64,000 bases of DNA from an uncultured Lachnospiraceae bacterium (GCA_949948735.1 CATLGV010000018.1:1-64000), one strand, 5' to 3'; counted from the first letter of the stretch, positions 50,739 to 59,863 are shown. The notes: generated by a model from the letters alone, not told the origin. Made by a program: numbers and translations.

Positions 50739-51695
50739 ATGAAGCTTGTTGTTTTGGAGAGAGCAAGCCTTGGGAAGGATGTTGACATTTCATTTTTTGA
50801 GGAGTTTGGCGAGGTCGTATATTATGACAATACTACTGTCGAGGAGACCGGGGAGCGGGTTTCTGACGCGGACGTCATTATTGCAAGCAAGCTTCCGTTT
50901 AATGCCGGGACACTGGCGGGGGCGGCGCATTTGAAGCTGATTTGTGAAACGGCTACAGGGTATAATAATGTAGATCTCGCGTATTGTAAGGAGCGGGGCA
51001 TCCGTGTGACGAATGTGGTGGATTACTGTACCTCTGTCGTCGCACAGCATACCCTGGCGATGACGCTGTATCTTATGGAGAAGCTGCCGGTTTATGACAA
51101 CTATGTCAAAAGCGGCGCATACCAGAACGGGTCGGTTTTTACGCAGTTTGAGCCGTATTTTACGGAGCTTTGCGGGAAGACATGGGGGATCATCGGCCTC
51201 GGGAATATCGGACGCAAGGTTGCGCAGATGGCGCAGGTATTCGGCTGCCGTGTGATTTACTATTCCGCATCCGGAAAAAATACCGCATCTGATTTTGAAC
51301 GGGTGGATTTTGACACGCTGCTTGCCGAGTCCGACATTTTGTCCCTGCACTGTCCGCTGACGGAGCGGACGGAGAAGCTGATCGACGCCCGGGCGTTAGA
51401 AAAAATGAAGGAAACCGCGATTTTGATCAATGTAGCCCGCGGTCCTGTCGTGGACGGGAACGCCCTGTATGAAGCGCTTGTAAACGGAAGGATTGCCGCG
51501 GCGGGGCTGGACGTCCTGGAGAAGGAGCCGATTACGGCCGATAATCCCCTGGGCAGGATTAAGGACAGCACGAAGCTGATTATCACGCCGCATATGGCGT
51601 GGGCAAGCCACGAGGCAAGAGCGCGCTGCGCACGGGAGGTCTACAGGAATATCAGGAGCTTTATCGCGGGCGAAGCGCGCAATGTTATTGTATAA
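50739..51695 (+). CDS. D-isomer-specific 2-hydroxyacid dehydrogenase
   Basis: The 318-residue protein reduces a 2-keto acid to a D-2-hydroxy acid with NAD(P)H, or the reverse. It shows ETATGYNNVDL, the dinucleotide fold GLGNIGRKV, and the catalytic Arg (INVARGPVVD), Glu (DVLEKEP) and His (ITPHMAWAS). ITPHMAWAS is typical of the glycerate dehydrogenase/hydroxypyruvate reductase branch, so D-glycerate is a reasonable but unproven substrate. CAGGAGGTGATCTG precedes ATG 50739. It is followed 43 bases later by luxS. Confidence 0.92.
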   Translation: MKLVVLERASLGKDVDISFFEEFGEVVYYDNTTVEETGERVSDADVIIASKLPFNAGTLAGAAHLKLICETATGYNNVDLAYCKERGIRVTNVVDYCTSVVAQHTLAMTLYLMEKLPVYDNYVKSGAYQNGSVFTQFEPYFTELCGKTWGIIGLGNIGRKVAQMAQVFGCRVIYYSASGKNTASDFERVDFDTLLAESDILSLHCPLTERTEKLIDARALEKMKETAILINVARGPVVDGNALYEALVNGRIAAAGLDVLEKEPITADNPLGRIKDSTKLIITPHMAWASHEARARCAREVYRNIRSFIAGEARNVIV

Positions 51696-51738
51696 AACGG
51701 AGAAAGGTTGAATAAAACGTTTTAGGATGGAGGAAAAA

Positions 51739-52218
51739 ATGGAAAAAATAACAAGCTTTACAATCGACCACATCAGGCTGCAGCCGGGCGTATACGTCTC
51801 GAGAAAGGACAAGGTCGGGGAAAGCACCGTTACGACCTTTGACCTGAGAATGACGTCTCCGAACGAGGAGCCGGTGATGAACACTGCCGAGGTGCACACG
51901 ATAGAGCATCTGGCGGCTACTTTTCTGAGAAACCATAAGGATTACGGGGAGAAGACGGTTTATTTCGGTCCGATGGGCTGCAGGACAGGCTTTTATCTGC
52001 TGCTTGCAGGGGATTACGAATCAAAGGATATTGTACCGCTGATGACGGAATTGTTCGAGTTTATCCGCGATTATAAGGACGAGGTTCCCGGCGCAAGTCC
52101 AAAGGACTGCGGGAACTATCTGGATATGAATCTGGGCATGGCCAATTATCTCGCAAAGCGGTATCTGGATAATGTACTGTACGGAATCGGAGCGGACAGA
52201 TTGGTGTACCCGGAATAG
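51739..52218 (+). CDS. luxS: S-ribosylhomocysteine lyase
   Basis: LuxS cleaves S-ribosylhomocysteine to homocysteine and DPD, the precursor of autoinducer 2. The 159-residue protein has the metal-binding HTIEH (His53, His57, with catalytic Glu56), the catalytic Cys81 in GPMGCRTGFY and the third metal ligand Cys124. ATG 51739 is preferred because GGAGG at 51729 precedes it; an ATG at 51727 overlaps that site. It directly precedes mtnN, which makes its substrate. Confidence 0.97.
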   Translation: MEKITSFTIDHIRLQPGVYVSRKDKVGESTVTTFDLRMTSPNEEPVMNTAEVHTIEHLAATFLRNHKDYGEKTVYFGPMGCRTGFYLLLAGDYESKDIVPLMTELFEFIRDYKDEVPGASPKDCGNYLDMNLGMANYLAKRYLDNVLYGIGADRLVYPE

Positions 52219-52239
52219 GGAGAAAGGACGGACAGGATA

Positions 52240-52938
52240 ATGAACAAAATAGGGATTATCGGAGCAATGGAGCTGGAGGTATCGGAGCTTCAGTCAAAGA
52301 TGGAGACGGATAAGGTTGTTGAGAAGGCGGGCATGAAGTTCCACGAGGGCACGCTTGGCGGCAGAAATGTCGTGATTGTGCAGTGCGGCATCGGCAAGGT
52401 AAACGCGGGTATCTGCGTGCAGATTTTATCGGACGTCTTTGACGTGGACGCGGTGATTAATACGGGCGTCGCAGGGTCTCTGCGCGCAGAGATTAATATC
52501 GGGGACATTGTGGTGTCCACGGACGCCTGCGAACATGACATGGATGTCAGTGCGCTTGGCTACAAGCCGGGAATCATCCCGCAGATGGCGGAATCCTTCT
52601 TTAAGGCGGACAGGGCGCTTGCGGAAGCGGCGATTGCGGTGTGTAAGGAGGTCAATCCTGATATTTCCGTATATGAGGGGCGTATATTGAGCGGCGATCA
52701 GTTTATCTCGGACGGAGCAGTGAAGGACAGACTGATTGCGGAATTTGACGGCTCCTGCACAGAGATGGAAGGCGCTGCAATCGCGCATGCGGCATTCCTG
52801 AATCATATTCCGTATGTTGTCGTGCGCGCCATTTCGGATAAGGCGGACGGCAGCGCGCATATGGATTATCCGGAGTTTGAGCGCGCAGCCGCGGCACACT
52901 GTGCGAAGCTGGTTGAAAATCTGGTGGTCAGGCTGTAG
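52240..52938 (+). CDS. mtnN: 5'-methylthioadenosine/S-adenosylhomocysteine nucleosidase
   Basis: MtnN (Pfs) removes adenine from S-adenosylhomocysteine and methylthioadenosine; the ribosylhomocysteine formed feeds LuxS. The 232-residue protein begins IGIIGAMELEV and has the catalytic Glu in the IGAMELE segment, INTGVAGSL, SGDQFI, and MEGAAIAHAA with the substrate-binding Glu and catalytic Asp in RAISDKADG. With luxS 22 bases upstream it forms a compact activated-methyl-cycle/AI-2 unit. AGAAAGGA lies upstream of ATG 52240. Confidence 0.96.
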   Translation: MNKIGIIGAMELEVSELQSKMETDKVVEKAGMKFHEGTLGGRNVVIVQCGIGKVNAGICVQILSDVFDVDAVINTGVAGSLRAEINIGDIVVSTDACEHDMDVSALGYKPGIIPQMAESFFKADRALAEAAIAVCKEVNPDISVYEGRILSGDQFISDGAVKDRLIAEFDGSCTEMEGAAIAHAAFLNHIPYVVVRAISDKADGSAHMDYPEFERAAAAHCAKLVENLVVRL

Positions 52939-52984
52939 GAATGGGCTTCGGGCTGCCGGATAAGGGGAAAGGCGGAATTTATTT

Positions 52985-53503
52985 ATGAAGAAAAGCGGTA
53001 TTTTGTTCGTCCTCTGCGTTCTGGCGTGCATGGCATTGCTGGGCGGCTGCGGTAAAAAGGAGACTGCGTTTGAATATGTCTACCGTGGTTTTCTGATACA
53101 GGATAACGGACAGACGGTACCGGAGGGCGTCCTTGTCATTGACAGCCAGGAGCAGTACGAGGCGTTTTTGGCGGCGTACAATCTGGGGGCGGTCTATCCG
53201 CTTGCAGAGACGGACTTTGCGAAGGAGACCTTGATATATTATGGGGCGCGCAGTGCGATGCCCACGCGCGGCTGGTCGGGAGAGATTACGTCCGTGGCGG
53301 AGAGCGCGGACGGGACGCATGGACTCATACTCGGAATGGACGAGGAGCTGCGCTATGGCGGCGGGCGGCAGCAGGAGACGGTCGCGTATCAGATTATTAC
53401 AGAGGCTCCGATAGACGTTGTCGAGGTACATATGCTGAAGGTCAAAAAGGACGCTTTGACACAGGACACGGTGCGCGCAAACGCGTGGCAGGCGGCAGAG
53501 TGA
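52985..53503 (+). CDS. Lipoprotein, possibly PrcB-like
   Basis: The 172-residue product has a lipoprotein signal with lipobox LLGGC (Cys near residue 22). The mature domain is beta-rich: VLVIDSQEQYEAFLAAYN, ETLIYYGARS, RGWSGEITSV and the C-terminal VEVHMLKVKKDAL. The layout resembles PrcB C-terminal/protease-complex domains seen in clostridial lipoproteins, but the match is weak. It lies 46 bases after mtnN and may be co-transcribed. Confidence 0.65.
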   Translation: MKKSGILFVLCVLACMALLGGCGKKETAFEYVYRGFLIQDNGQTVPEGVLVIDSQEQYEAFLAAYNLGAVYPLAETDFAKETLIYYGARSAMPTRGWSGEITSVAESADGTHGLILGMDEELRYGGGRQQETVAYQIITEAPIDVVEVHMLKVKKDALTQDTVRANAWQAAE

Positions 53504-53599
53504 GCCTCAGAACGGGAGCGTGTGTCAGGCAGATACATATATAAAGCAACGGGAAGCCGAAATGTGCGGGAACGTTTGCGGAAGAACAGGGAGAGTGCG

Positions 53600-54286
53600 A
53601 TGGGAACAGTTACGATTTTGAAGGAGACGCCTGAGAATCCGATTTCGCTGATGGGGGAGCGCGCAGGCGTATGCTGGGGCGCGGATATCGCGGATGCCGG
53701 AAAAAACTATAAGCGGGGACTGGACTGCATCCGGTCGGGACATCACCGCGTGATGGAGTATGTGAATGTCGATATGATTTTGGACGGGTATTCCGCGCGG
53801 GTTATCCGGGAGTGGTATACCCATATCGGCGGCGCGCCGACACGGCTGCAGGCGAGTACGCGGTATATTAATTATAAGGACTTCTCCTATGTGATTCCGC
53901 CGGCCGTTGCGGCCAGCGGGCAGGCAAAGGCGGTATATGAAGCGGCAATGTCCGCGATTGCGGAGGCATGCGCGACGCTGGAGACGGAGCTGGGGATTCC
54001 GCGTGAGGACAGCGCCATGCTCCTGCCGCTGGGCATGACGACGAGAATTGTGGATAAGCGCAATGTCCGCAATCTGATTGAGATGTCGCATCAACGGCTT
54101 TGTACCCGCGCATACTGGGAGTATCGGCAGCTCATGCACGATATTAAGGAAGCGCTTGGCGGATATTCGGAGGAGTGGCGCTATCTGACAGAGCATTATT
54201 TTGTTGCAAAGTGTGAGGTCTTTGGATACTGTACGGAGAAAAAAAGCTGCGGGCGCCGGCCTTACAGAGAGGCGGCCGGAGACTGA
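53600..54286 (+). CDS. thyX: FAD-dependent thymidylate synthase, divergent
   Basis: ThyX makes dTMP from dUMP with a folate methylene donor and FAD. The 228-residue protein has the ThyX layout: SGHHRVMEYVNVDM, the central motif region and VRNLIEMSHQRLCTRAYWEYR near the end. The signature RHR-x7-S normally found in the centre is altered: THIGGAPTRLQASTRYINY keeps the Ser and the final Arg-Tyr but not the first Arg-His-Arg. It therefore belongs to a divergent branch or has changed function. ATG 53600 follows GGGAGAGTGCG. Confidence 0.8.
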   Translation: MGTVTILKETPENPISLMGERAGVCWGADIADAGKNYKRGLDCIRSGHHRVMEYVNVDMILDGYSARVIREWYTHIGGAPTRLQASTRYINYKDFSYVIPPAVAASGQAKAVYEAAMSAIAEACATLETELGIPREDSAMLLPLGMTTRIVDKRNVRNLIEMSHQRLCTRAYWEYRQLMHDIKEALGGYSEEWRYLTEHYFVAKCEVFGYCTEKKSCGRRPYREAAGD

Positions 54287-54327
54287 GCGAGGAGGCCGCA
54301 GGCGAAGACGAATCAGGAGGGATTGCG

Positions 54328-56319
54328 ATGGGAATACATTTTGGGGTGGATTATTATCCGGAGCATTGGCCGCGCGAGCGCTGGGAGACGGACGCGAAGC
54401 TGATGCGGGAAATGGGCGTACAGGTTGTCAGAATGGCGGAGTTTTCATGGTTCAAAATGGAGCCGCGCAAAGGCGAGTTTTGCTTTGAATGGCTGGAGGA
54501 AGCTGTCGCGCTGCTTGGAGCGCATGGTATCAGGACGGTTCTGGGAACGCCGACGGCGGCCCCGCCCGCATGGATTATCGAGGAAAATCCGGAAATACAG
54601 CCGATAGACCGTCAGGGCCGGCGCAGGCATTTCGGGGGACGGCACCATGACTGTCAGTCCAACGAGGCGTATCGCGCGCATATCAAACGCTTTGTGACAG
54701 CAATGTCACAAAGGTTCGCGGATAATCCTCATGTCATTGGCTGGCAGATTGACAATGAGCTTGGCAATTCCCACGGGGATCTGTGCATGTGCGATTCCTG
54801 CAGGGCGCGTTTTCAGCGCTGGCTTGAACAGAAGTACGGTACAGTGGAGCGGCTGAACGACGCGTGGGGAACGGCATTCTGGAGCCAGGGCTATAACAGC
54901 TTTTCGCAGGTCGGCACGCCGCTGATTACCGCGGTCGGAGAGAACCCCTCCGCAATGCTGGACTGGAAATGCTTCTGCTCCGACCTGATTGTTGATTTTG
55001 CAAAATGGCAGGCGGATATTATCCGGGAGAACTGCCCCAGGCACTTTATCACGCATAATTATATGTGCTTTGACGATAAGGTCAATTATTATGATCTGGG
55101 GACGCTGCTGGATTTTGTGTCCAATGACATTTACCCTGCAGGGCACTGGCAGAAGCAGCCGCACCAGCCGGAGTATGAGCTTGCGGCGTGCCATGATGTT
55201 GTCCGGAGCTATAAAAAACAGCCGTTTTGGATGATGGAGCAGCAGGCGGGAATGGCCGGCTGGGAGGTCATGGGCAGGGCGCTGGAGCCGGGACAGATGT
55301 CGGCGTGGGCGATGCAGTCCGTGGCGCACGGCGCGGACGCGGTCGTATTCTTCCGCTGGCGGAGCTGCGCGATGGGGACGGAGCAGTACTGGCACGGCAT
55401 ATTGGGGCACAGCGGCAGGCCCGGACGAATCTACGAGGAGGCGAAGGCACTGACGCACCGCTTCACGGGGCATATGGATGCGCTTGAAGGAAGCATGCCC
55501 TGTCCGGAGGTGGCGATTGTCCACAATTTCCGGCAGAACTATGCGCTGCAGATACAGCCCAACCACCCCCGGCTGCGCTACGTGGAGCAGCTTTATAAGT
55601 ATTATAAGCCGTTCTACGACGGCAGGATACCGGTGGATTTTGTACAGGATACGGACGATTTGTCCGGCTACCGGCTTGTGATAGCGCCGCTGCAGTACCT
55701 GATGACGCCCGAGCTGGAGCGGCATTATATGGAGTATGTGGCAGACGGCGGCCATCTGGTGCTGACAATGCGCACCGGCGTGAAGGATGCGGATAATATC
55801 TGCATGACGGAGCGGGCGCTTCCGGGAAAGCTTGGCGAGCTTTGCGGTATTGAGGTGCCGGAGTATGATTGCCTGCTGGAGACCGTGGGTGGCGTCCAGT
55901 ATGACGGCGGAGACTATGAGACAGAGAAATGGTGCGATATAATAAGCCTTGACGGCGCGCATGCGATAGCGGAGTACACAACCGGCTTTTACAGGGGGAC
56001 GCCCGCAATTACGGAGAACGCATATGGAAAGGGCGCCGTGTGGTATGTGGGAACTGAGCCGGGAACGGAATTAATGGCGGCACTGTCGGAATATATTATA
56101 AAGAAAAGCGGCGTACAGGCGTTGGGCACGGCCCCTGACGGCGTGGAGATGATGACGCGCCAAAAGGATCAGAAAATATGGCTGTTTGTCATTAATCATA
56201 CCGGGAAGGAGCGCACTTACCGCCTGAACGGGACGTATACGCTTCTGGAGGGAGAGAAGGAGGGCGTCCTTGCGCCTTATGAGGTGCAGCTTTGGGAGCG
56301 GTTTGAAAAAGCGGAATGA
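54328..56319 (+). CDS. GH42 beta-galactosidase
   Basis: The 663-residue cytoplasmic enzyme begins GVDYYPEHWP, the GH42 start. The acid/base Glu144 lies in WQIDNELG and the likely nucleophile Glu304 in FWMMEQQAG. A four-cysteine zinc site (Cys109, Cys153, Cys155, Cys158) matches, shifted by three, that of the Thermus A4 enzyme. GH42 enzymes release galactose from short galacto-oligosaccharides, often from plant or host glycans. No sugar transporter is nearby. CAGGAGGGATTGCG precedes ATG 54328. Confidence 0.95.
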   Translation: MGIHFGVDYYPEHWPRERWETDAKLMREMGVQVVRMAEFSWFKMEPRKGEFCFEWLEEAVALLGAHGIRTVLGTPTAAPPAWIIEENPEIQPIDRQGRRRHFGGRHHDCQSNEAYRAHIKRFVTAMSQRFADNPHVIGWQIDNELGNSHGDLCMCDSCRARFQRWLEQKYGTVERLNDAWGTAFWSQGYNSFSQVGTPLITAVGENPSAMLDWKCFCSDLIVDFAKWQADIIRENCPRHFITHNYMCFDDKVNYYDLGTLLDFVSNDIYPAGHWQKQPHQPEYELAACHDVVRSYKKQPFWMMEQQAGMAGWEVMGRALEPGQMSAWAMQSVAHGADAVVFFRWRSCAMGTEQYWHGILGHSGRPGRIYEEAKALTHRFTGHMDALEGSMPCPEVAIVHNFRQNYALQIQPNHPRLRYVEQLYKYYKPFYDGRIPVDFVQDTDDLSGYRLVIAPLQYLMTPELERHYMEYVADGGHLVLTMRTGVKDADNICMTERALPGKLGELCGIEVPEYDCLLETVGGVQYDGGDYETEKWCDIISLDGAHAIAEYTTGFYRGTPAITENAYGKGAVWYVGTEPGTELMAALSEYIIKKSGVQALGTAPDGVEMMTRQKDQKIWLFVINHTGKERTYRLNGTYTLLEGEKEGVLAPYEVQLWERFEKAE

Positions 56320-56331
56320 GGAGGGATGCGG

Positions 56332-57312
56332 ATGCGGATTGCGGATATGCACTGCGATACGATTTCCGCGATATGGGAAGGCAGACGGGCGGGCAGGACG
56401 CAGCGGCTTGCCCGGAACGCGCTGCAGGTAGATATACAGAAGCTGAAGAAGGCGGGCTATTTGCTGCAGAACTTCGCGATGTTTGTTGATTTGAGCAGGG
56501 ATCTGGATCCCTTTGCGCACGCGATGGAGCTGATAGATCTGTTTTATGAGGAAATGGACGCCAATAAAAATGACATTGACGTCGTAAAAACATACGGAGA
56601 TATTTTCGACAATGAAAGACAGGGGAAGCTGTCCGCGCTTCTTTCGATAGAGGAGGGCGGCTGCTGTAAGGGCAGCCTTGAAAATCTGGAAAGGCTGTAC
56701 GCACGCGGTGCGCGGATGATGACGCTGACATGGAATTATCCGAATGAATTGGGGTTTCCGAATATGGCTTCCGGGAGTGAGCCGAGGCCGGACTGCTTTG
56801 ATGGTTCGGGGGGGCTTACGCCGCAGGGCTTCGCTTTTCTGGAGCGGATGGAGGAGCTGGGCGTCATCGTCGACGTGTCGCACCTGTCGGACGCGGGCTT
56901 TTGGGATGTGGTTTCTCATACGCGAAGGCCCTTTGTCGCGAGCCACTCCAACGCACGGGCAATATGCGGCCACCGGCGCAACCTGACGGATGAAATGATC
57001 AAGGCAGTCGGGGAGCGCGGCGGCGTGATCGGCCTGAACTATTACAGCAGATTTCTGGATGAGCGGGAACCGGAATATGCCTGCGTGTCCGCAATCGCGG
57101 CGCATGCCAGACACCTGCTTCGTGTCGGTGGAAAGGAGTGTCCGGGGCTTGGCTCGGATTTTGACGGAATAGACTGTCAGCTCGAGATGCAGGACTGCTC
57201 TCAGCTTCAGAAGCTTGTCGACGAGCTGGAAAGGCAGCGGTTTACAGCGGAGGAAATCGAAAATATCCTCAACCGCAACGTTCTGCGCGTATATAAAGAA
57301 ATCCTGCGGTAA
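56332..57312 (+). CDS. Membrane dipeptidase family M19 (renal-dipeptidase-like)
   Basis: This 326-residue zinc dipeptidase shows the M19 ligands: His-x-Asp in DMHCDTIS, Glu in SIEEGG, His in VDVSHLSD, His in ASHSNAR and Asp in LGSDFDG. Family members hydrolyse dipeptides, including those with a D-residue at the C-terminus. There is no signal peptide. ATG 56332 is chosen because GGAGGG at 56320-56325 is six bases upstream; the ATG at 56326 touches it. It directly follows the beta-galactosidase gene and shares its transcript. Confidence 0.93.
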   Translation: MRIADMHCDTISAIWEGRRAGRTQRLARNALQVDIQKLKKAGYLLQNFAMFVDLSRDLDPFAHAMELIDLFYEEMDANKNDIDVVKTYGDIFDNERQGKLSALLSIEEGGCCKGSLENLERLYARGARMMTLTWNYPNELGFPNMASGSEPRPDCFDGSGGLTPQGFAFLERMEELGVIVDVSHLSDAGFWDVVSHTRRPFVASHSNARAICGHRRNLTDEMIKAVGERGGVIGLNYYSRFLDEREPEYACVSAIAAHARHLLRVGGKECPGLGSDFDGIDCQLEMQDCSQLQKLVDELERQRFTAEEIENILNRNVLRVYKEILR

Positions 57313-57327
57313 AGCCGCAGGATTTTT
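57299..57327 (+). terminator. Rho-independent terminator after the dipeptidase gene
   Basis: A perfect 11-bp stem (57299-57309 with 57315-57325) is followed by T residues. The dipeptidase stop codon sits in the loop. Confidence 0.85.
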
Positions 57328-57391
57328 AAGTCAATTAAGGGTATGCAGGTATGGCTGCTGCTCATCGCCTGCGGGAAAAAATATATCGGCG

Positions 57392-57964
57392 TCACGCAGC
57401 GTAATCGACATTGGCGCCGCGCATATTGACCGCATCGCGGGCCTTCTGCTCCTTAACGTATGGGTTCTCCTCATTGCTGTAACGGATGGTCGTGTTGGTC
57501 GTACCGCCCGACACGTAGGTGCGTCCGCATTCGGGACATACCGAGGTATGGATGGATACGGATGCATTCACCACTTCGCCGTTTTCCTGTGCCGCTTTCT
57601 TGTAGGCGTTGGAAACGTGCTCGTTCTCGTGGGCACGCACTCTTGCGGCAGCCGATTCGGGAGAGATGTGTGCGGCGGCCTTGAAGGAAACGTTGCCCTC
57701 GTCCGATCCGTCCTGATATTTGCGGTTCTTGCAGGTATCGCAGTCCTCCGGTGCGGAACGTCTGCCGGGCTTCCTGACCGCGTCAGGATCCGGGCTGTGT
57801 CCGTCAGCCTTTTGTACCCCGTTTGGCGTGAAGCCCTGATTCTCTGTGCCTTTAAGGGCTTCGGGAGCCGCCTCCTGCGCGCCTGTTGCTGCGCCAGTCC
57901 GGTTATACGGAGCTGCATAAGTGAGATTATTGGGATATAATGCGGATGTAGCGCCAATCGTCAT
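57392..57964 (-). CDS. SprA-related putative metalloprotease
   Basis: The 190-residue protein contains HENEH, a HExxH zinc-protease motif, inside AARVRAHENEHVSNA. Two CxxC pairs flank it: CDTCKNRKYQDGSDEG before and CPECGRTYVSGGTT after. This combination is that of the SprA-related family of putative metalloproteases; its substrates are unknown. The N-terminal ~90 residues are low-complexity. GGAGGTCTTCAAT precedes ATG 57964; the frame extends 66 bases further without support. It is monocistronic. Confidence 0.8.
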   Translation of the reverse strand: MTIGATSALYPNNLTYAAPYNRTGAATGAQEAAPEALKGTENQGFTPNGVQKADGHSPDPDAVRKPGRRSAPEDCDTCKNRKYQDGSDEGNVSFKAAAHISPESAAARVRAHENEHVSNAYKKAAQENGEVVNASVSIHTSVCPECGRTYVSGGTTNTTIRYSNEENPYVKEQKARDAVNMRGANVDYAA

Positions 57965-58297
57965 ATTGAAGACCTCCGTTTCTGCGAAATATATTGTTTG
58001 CGGGACAGTCCTGCAAACGTTCAAAAGCATGTATCGACATGCTGCATGCCATATATGCTTTTTTTGTATTATAATTATAAAAAGTATAGCATAGAAACCC
58101 TGTGCTCTTCAATACCATACAGGGCAATTTTTGAAATTTTCAGATGAGAATCCTGGGTGTTCACTATATGCATTTTTTCGGGTACCGTTTGCAATGCAAA
58201 AACGCATATGCTATGATAAAATAAGTTTTAAGGCGGTGCGCGCACAGACGGATTAGGCGGGACATTTTTAGAGCGGGCACTGCCGCACTACCGATAG
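57965..58297. other. Intergenic region before the PP2C remnant
   Basis: No gene is seen. The left part should contain the minus-strand promoter of the SprA-like gene, in an AT-rich zone near 58050-58090. The right part has the plus-strand promoter at 58189-58217 and about 80 bases of unassigned sequence that may be further decayed gene. Confidence 0.45.
58189..58217 (+). promoter_or_regulatory. Putative promoter reading into the PP2C remnant
   Basis: TTGCAA (58189-58194) and TATGAT (58212-58217) are 17 bases apart. Downstream lie only the PP2C fragment and then the acetyltransferase, so it may be the old promoter of the lost gene. Confidence 0.5.
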
Positions 58298-58540
58298 CCC
58301 GGAGATAAGATTTTCCAGTATACAGACGGTGTGACAGAGGCTGCCAATGCGGCGCATGAGCTTTACGGCATGGAGCGCCTTACGGACGTCCTTGTCAGAA
58401 ACACATCCAAGCGGCCTGCGGAGCTTCTTCCTGCCGTAAAAGCGGATATTGATGCGTTCGTAGGAGAAGCCCCGCAGTTTGACGATATTACCATGCTATG
58501 CGTAGAATATTTTGGAAAATCCGGCGTAAATATGACTTGA
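58298..58540 (+). pseudogene. C-terminal fragment of a PP2C-type (SpoIIE-like) phosphatase
   Basis: Starting after an in-frame stop at 58295, the frame reads PGDKIFQYTDGVTEAANAAHELYG (in two blocks: PGDKIFQYTDGVTEA, then the ELYGMERL segment) and ends FVGEAPQFDDITMLCVEYFG. This is the last ~80 residues of a PP2C-like serine phosphatase, including the TDG and DDIT metal motifs. The rest of the catalytic domain (normally about 200 residues) is absent. A GTG at 58331 opens a 69-codon frame but has no convincing ribosome binding site. It is most likely a deletion remnant. Confidence 0.8.
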
Positions 58541-58613
58541 GAATATGGGGGGCAAGACATTCCCGAGTAGAAAGACCCGGATAAAAGGACCTGATATTGA
58601 GGCGGAGGATACT

Positions 58614-59183
58614 ATGGAGAAAAAAGAAATCACAATACGGACCGCGTCCCCGGAGGATGTGGGAGGGCTGCTGGAGATTTACGCGCCATATGTCGAGCAG
58701 ACGGCGATCACCTTTGAGAACGATGTGCCGACGGTAGAAGAATTCGCGGCGCGCATGGGGCAGGTGCTGGCAAAATATCCGTACCTGGTGGCGGAGCAGG
58801 AGGGCGCGCTTCTCGGCTATGCGTACGCAGGCCCCTTCAAGACGAGAGCGGCGTATGACTGGGCGGTGGAGACATCTATTTATGTCCGGCAGGGCAGAAA
58901 ACGCATGGGCATCGGCAGCCGTCTGTATGAGGCGCTGGAGAAGGCCTTGAAGGCGCAGGGCGTCCTGAACCTGAATGCCTGCATCGCCTATGCCGTAACG
59001 GAGGACGCGCATCTGACCAACGACAGCGTGCGCTTTCACGAGCGCTGCGGCTATAAGCTGACCGCGCATTTTCATCAGTGCGGTTATAAATTTGACCGCT
59101 GGTACGATATGGTGTGGATGGAGAAGCTTATCGGGGAGCATACGCCAAATCCGCGAAAGGTGCGGCCGTATGGGAGTCTATAG
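58614..59183 (+). CDS. GNAT acetyltransferase (phosphinothricin acetyltransferase-like)
   Basis: The 189-residue protein is a GNAT-fold N-acetyltransferase of the PAT/MnaT group: IRTASPEDVGGLLEIYAPYV, TFENDVPT, LGYAYAGPFKTRAAYDW, and the acetyl-CoA loop RKRMGIGSRLYEALE. These enzymes acetylate small amines such as methionine sulfoximine, phosphinothricin or related amino acids. ATG 58614 is chosen because GGAGG is seven bases upstream; the frame extends 69 bases further without a site. Confidence 0.9.
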   Translation: MEKKEITIRTASPEDVGGLLEIYAPYVEQTAITFENDVPTVEEFAARMGQVLAKYPYLVAEQEGALLGYAYAGPFKTRAAYDWAVETSIYVRQGRKRMGIGSRLYEALEKALKAQGVLNLNACIAYAVTEDAHLTNDSVRFHERCGYKLTAHFHQCGYKFDRWYDMVWMEKLIGEHTPNPRKVRPYGSL

Positions 59184-59266
59184 GGATTGATAACAGGAAG
59201 AATATGGTGCGATTGAGGGCAAAAGAACGATAGGGCGCCGGAGCATATAGCAAGGGAGAAGTAAAA

Positions 59267-59827
59267 ATGAGCGACGTTATGCAATTTTCGGACAGGGAAG
59301 AATTCAGGCAATGGCTTTGCGAACACTGCATGTCGGAGGCAGGCGTCTGGCTTTTGTTTGGCAAAGCCGGCGGGCCAAGGACAGTCAAAGCAGGAGAAGC
59401 GCTTGAAGAAGCGCTCTGCTTTGGCTGGATTGACGGGCAGATGCAGAGCATTGACGATAAGACGTATAAAAAATACTTTTCCATGCGCAGGGAAAAGAGC
59501 AAGTGGTCGGAGAAAAATAAGGCGTTGGTCCAGAGCCTTGAAGAGCGGGGGATTATGACCGATTTCGGCAGAAAGAAGATAGAGGAGGCTAAAAAGAACG
59601 GCCAGTGGGACGCGCCAAAGCCCCCGGCGGTCACGGAGGAACAAATTGCCCGGCTCTCCGCATTGTTGGAGGCGTATGAGCCTGCCTTTACCAATTGGCG
59701 GGCAATGTCTCCGTCGGTAAAGAAAACCTATACGCGGGCGTATTTAGACGCGAAGACGGAGGATGGGCGAAAAAAGCGAATGGACTGGATTGTGGACAGG
59801 CTGAATAAGAATTTAAAGCCGATGTGA
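59267..59827 (+). CDS. YdeI/OmpD-associated family protein
   Basis: The 186-residue soluble protein matches the YdeI (bacteriocin-protection-like) family: EEFRQWLCEHCMSEAGVWLLF, split by variable residues, then ALCFGWIDGQ, FSMRREKSKWSEKN and a C-terminal helical segment ending KRMDWIVDRLNKNLKP. The function of the family is poorly known. AAGGGAGAAGTAAAA precedes ATG 59267. It is followed by a strong terminator, ahead of bioY. Confidence 0.87.
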   Translation: MSDVMQFSDREEFRQWLCEHCMSEAGVWLLFGKAGGPRTVKAGEALEEALCFGWIDGQMQSIDDKTYKKYFSMRREKSKWSEKNKALVQSLEERGIMTDFGRKKIEEAKKNGQWDAPKPPAVTEEQIARLSALLEAYEPAFTNWRAMSPSVKKTYTRAYLDAKTEDGRKKRMDWIVDRLNKNLKPM

Positions 59828-59863
59828 TTTCCGCGGCAGCTCTTGTGCGGCGTCCCGGAACAA

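Noticed and set aside
54706-55962. 418-codon minus-strand open frame opposite the beta-galactosidase gene
   Set aside because: It is antisense to an intact GH42 gene with all catalytic residues and shows no family features.
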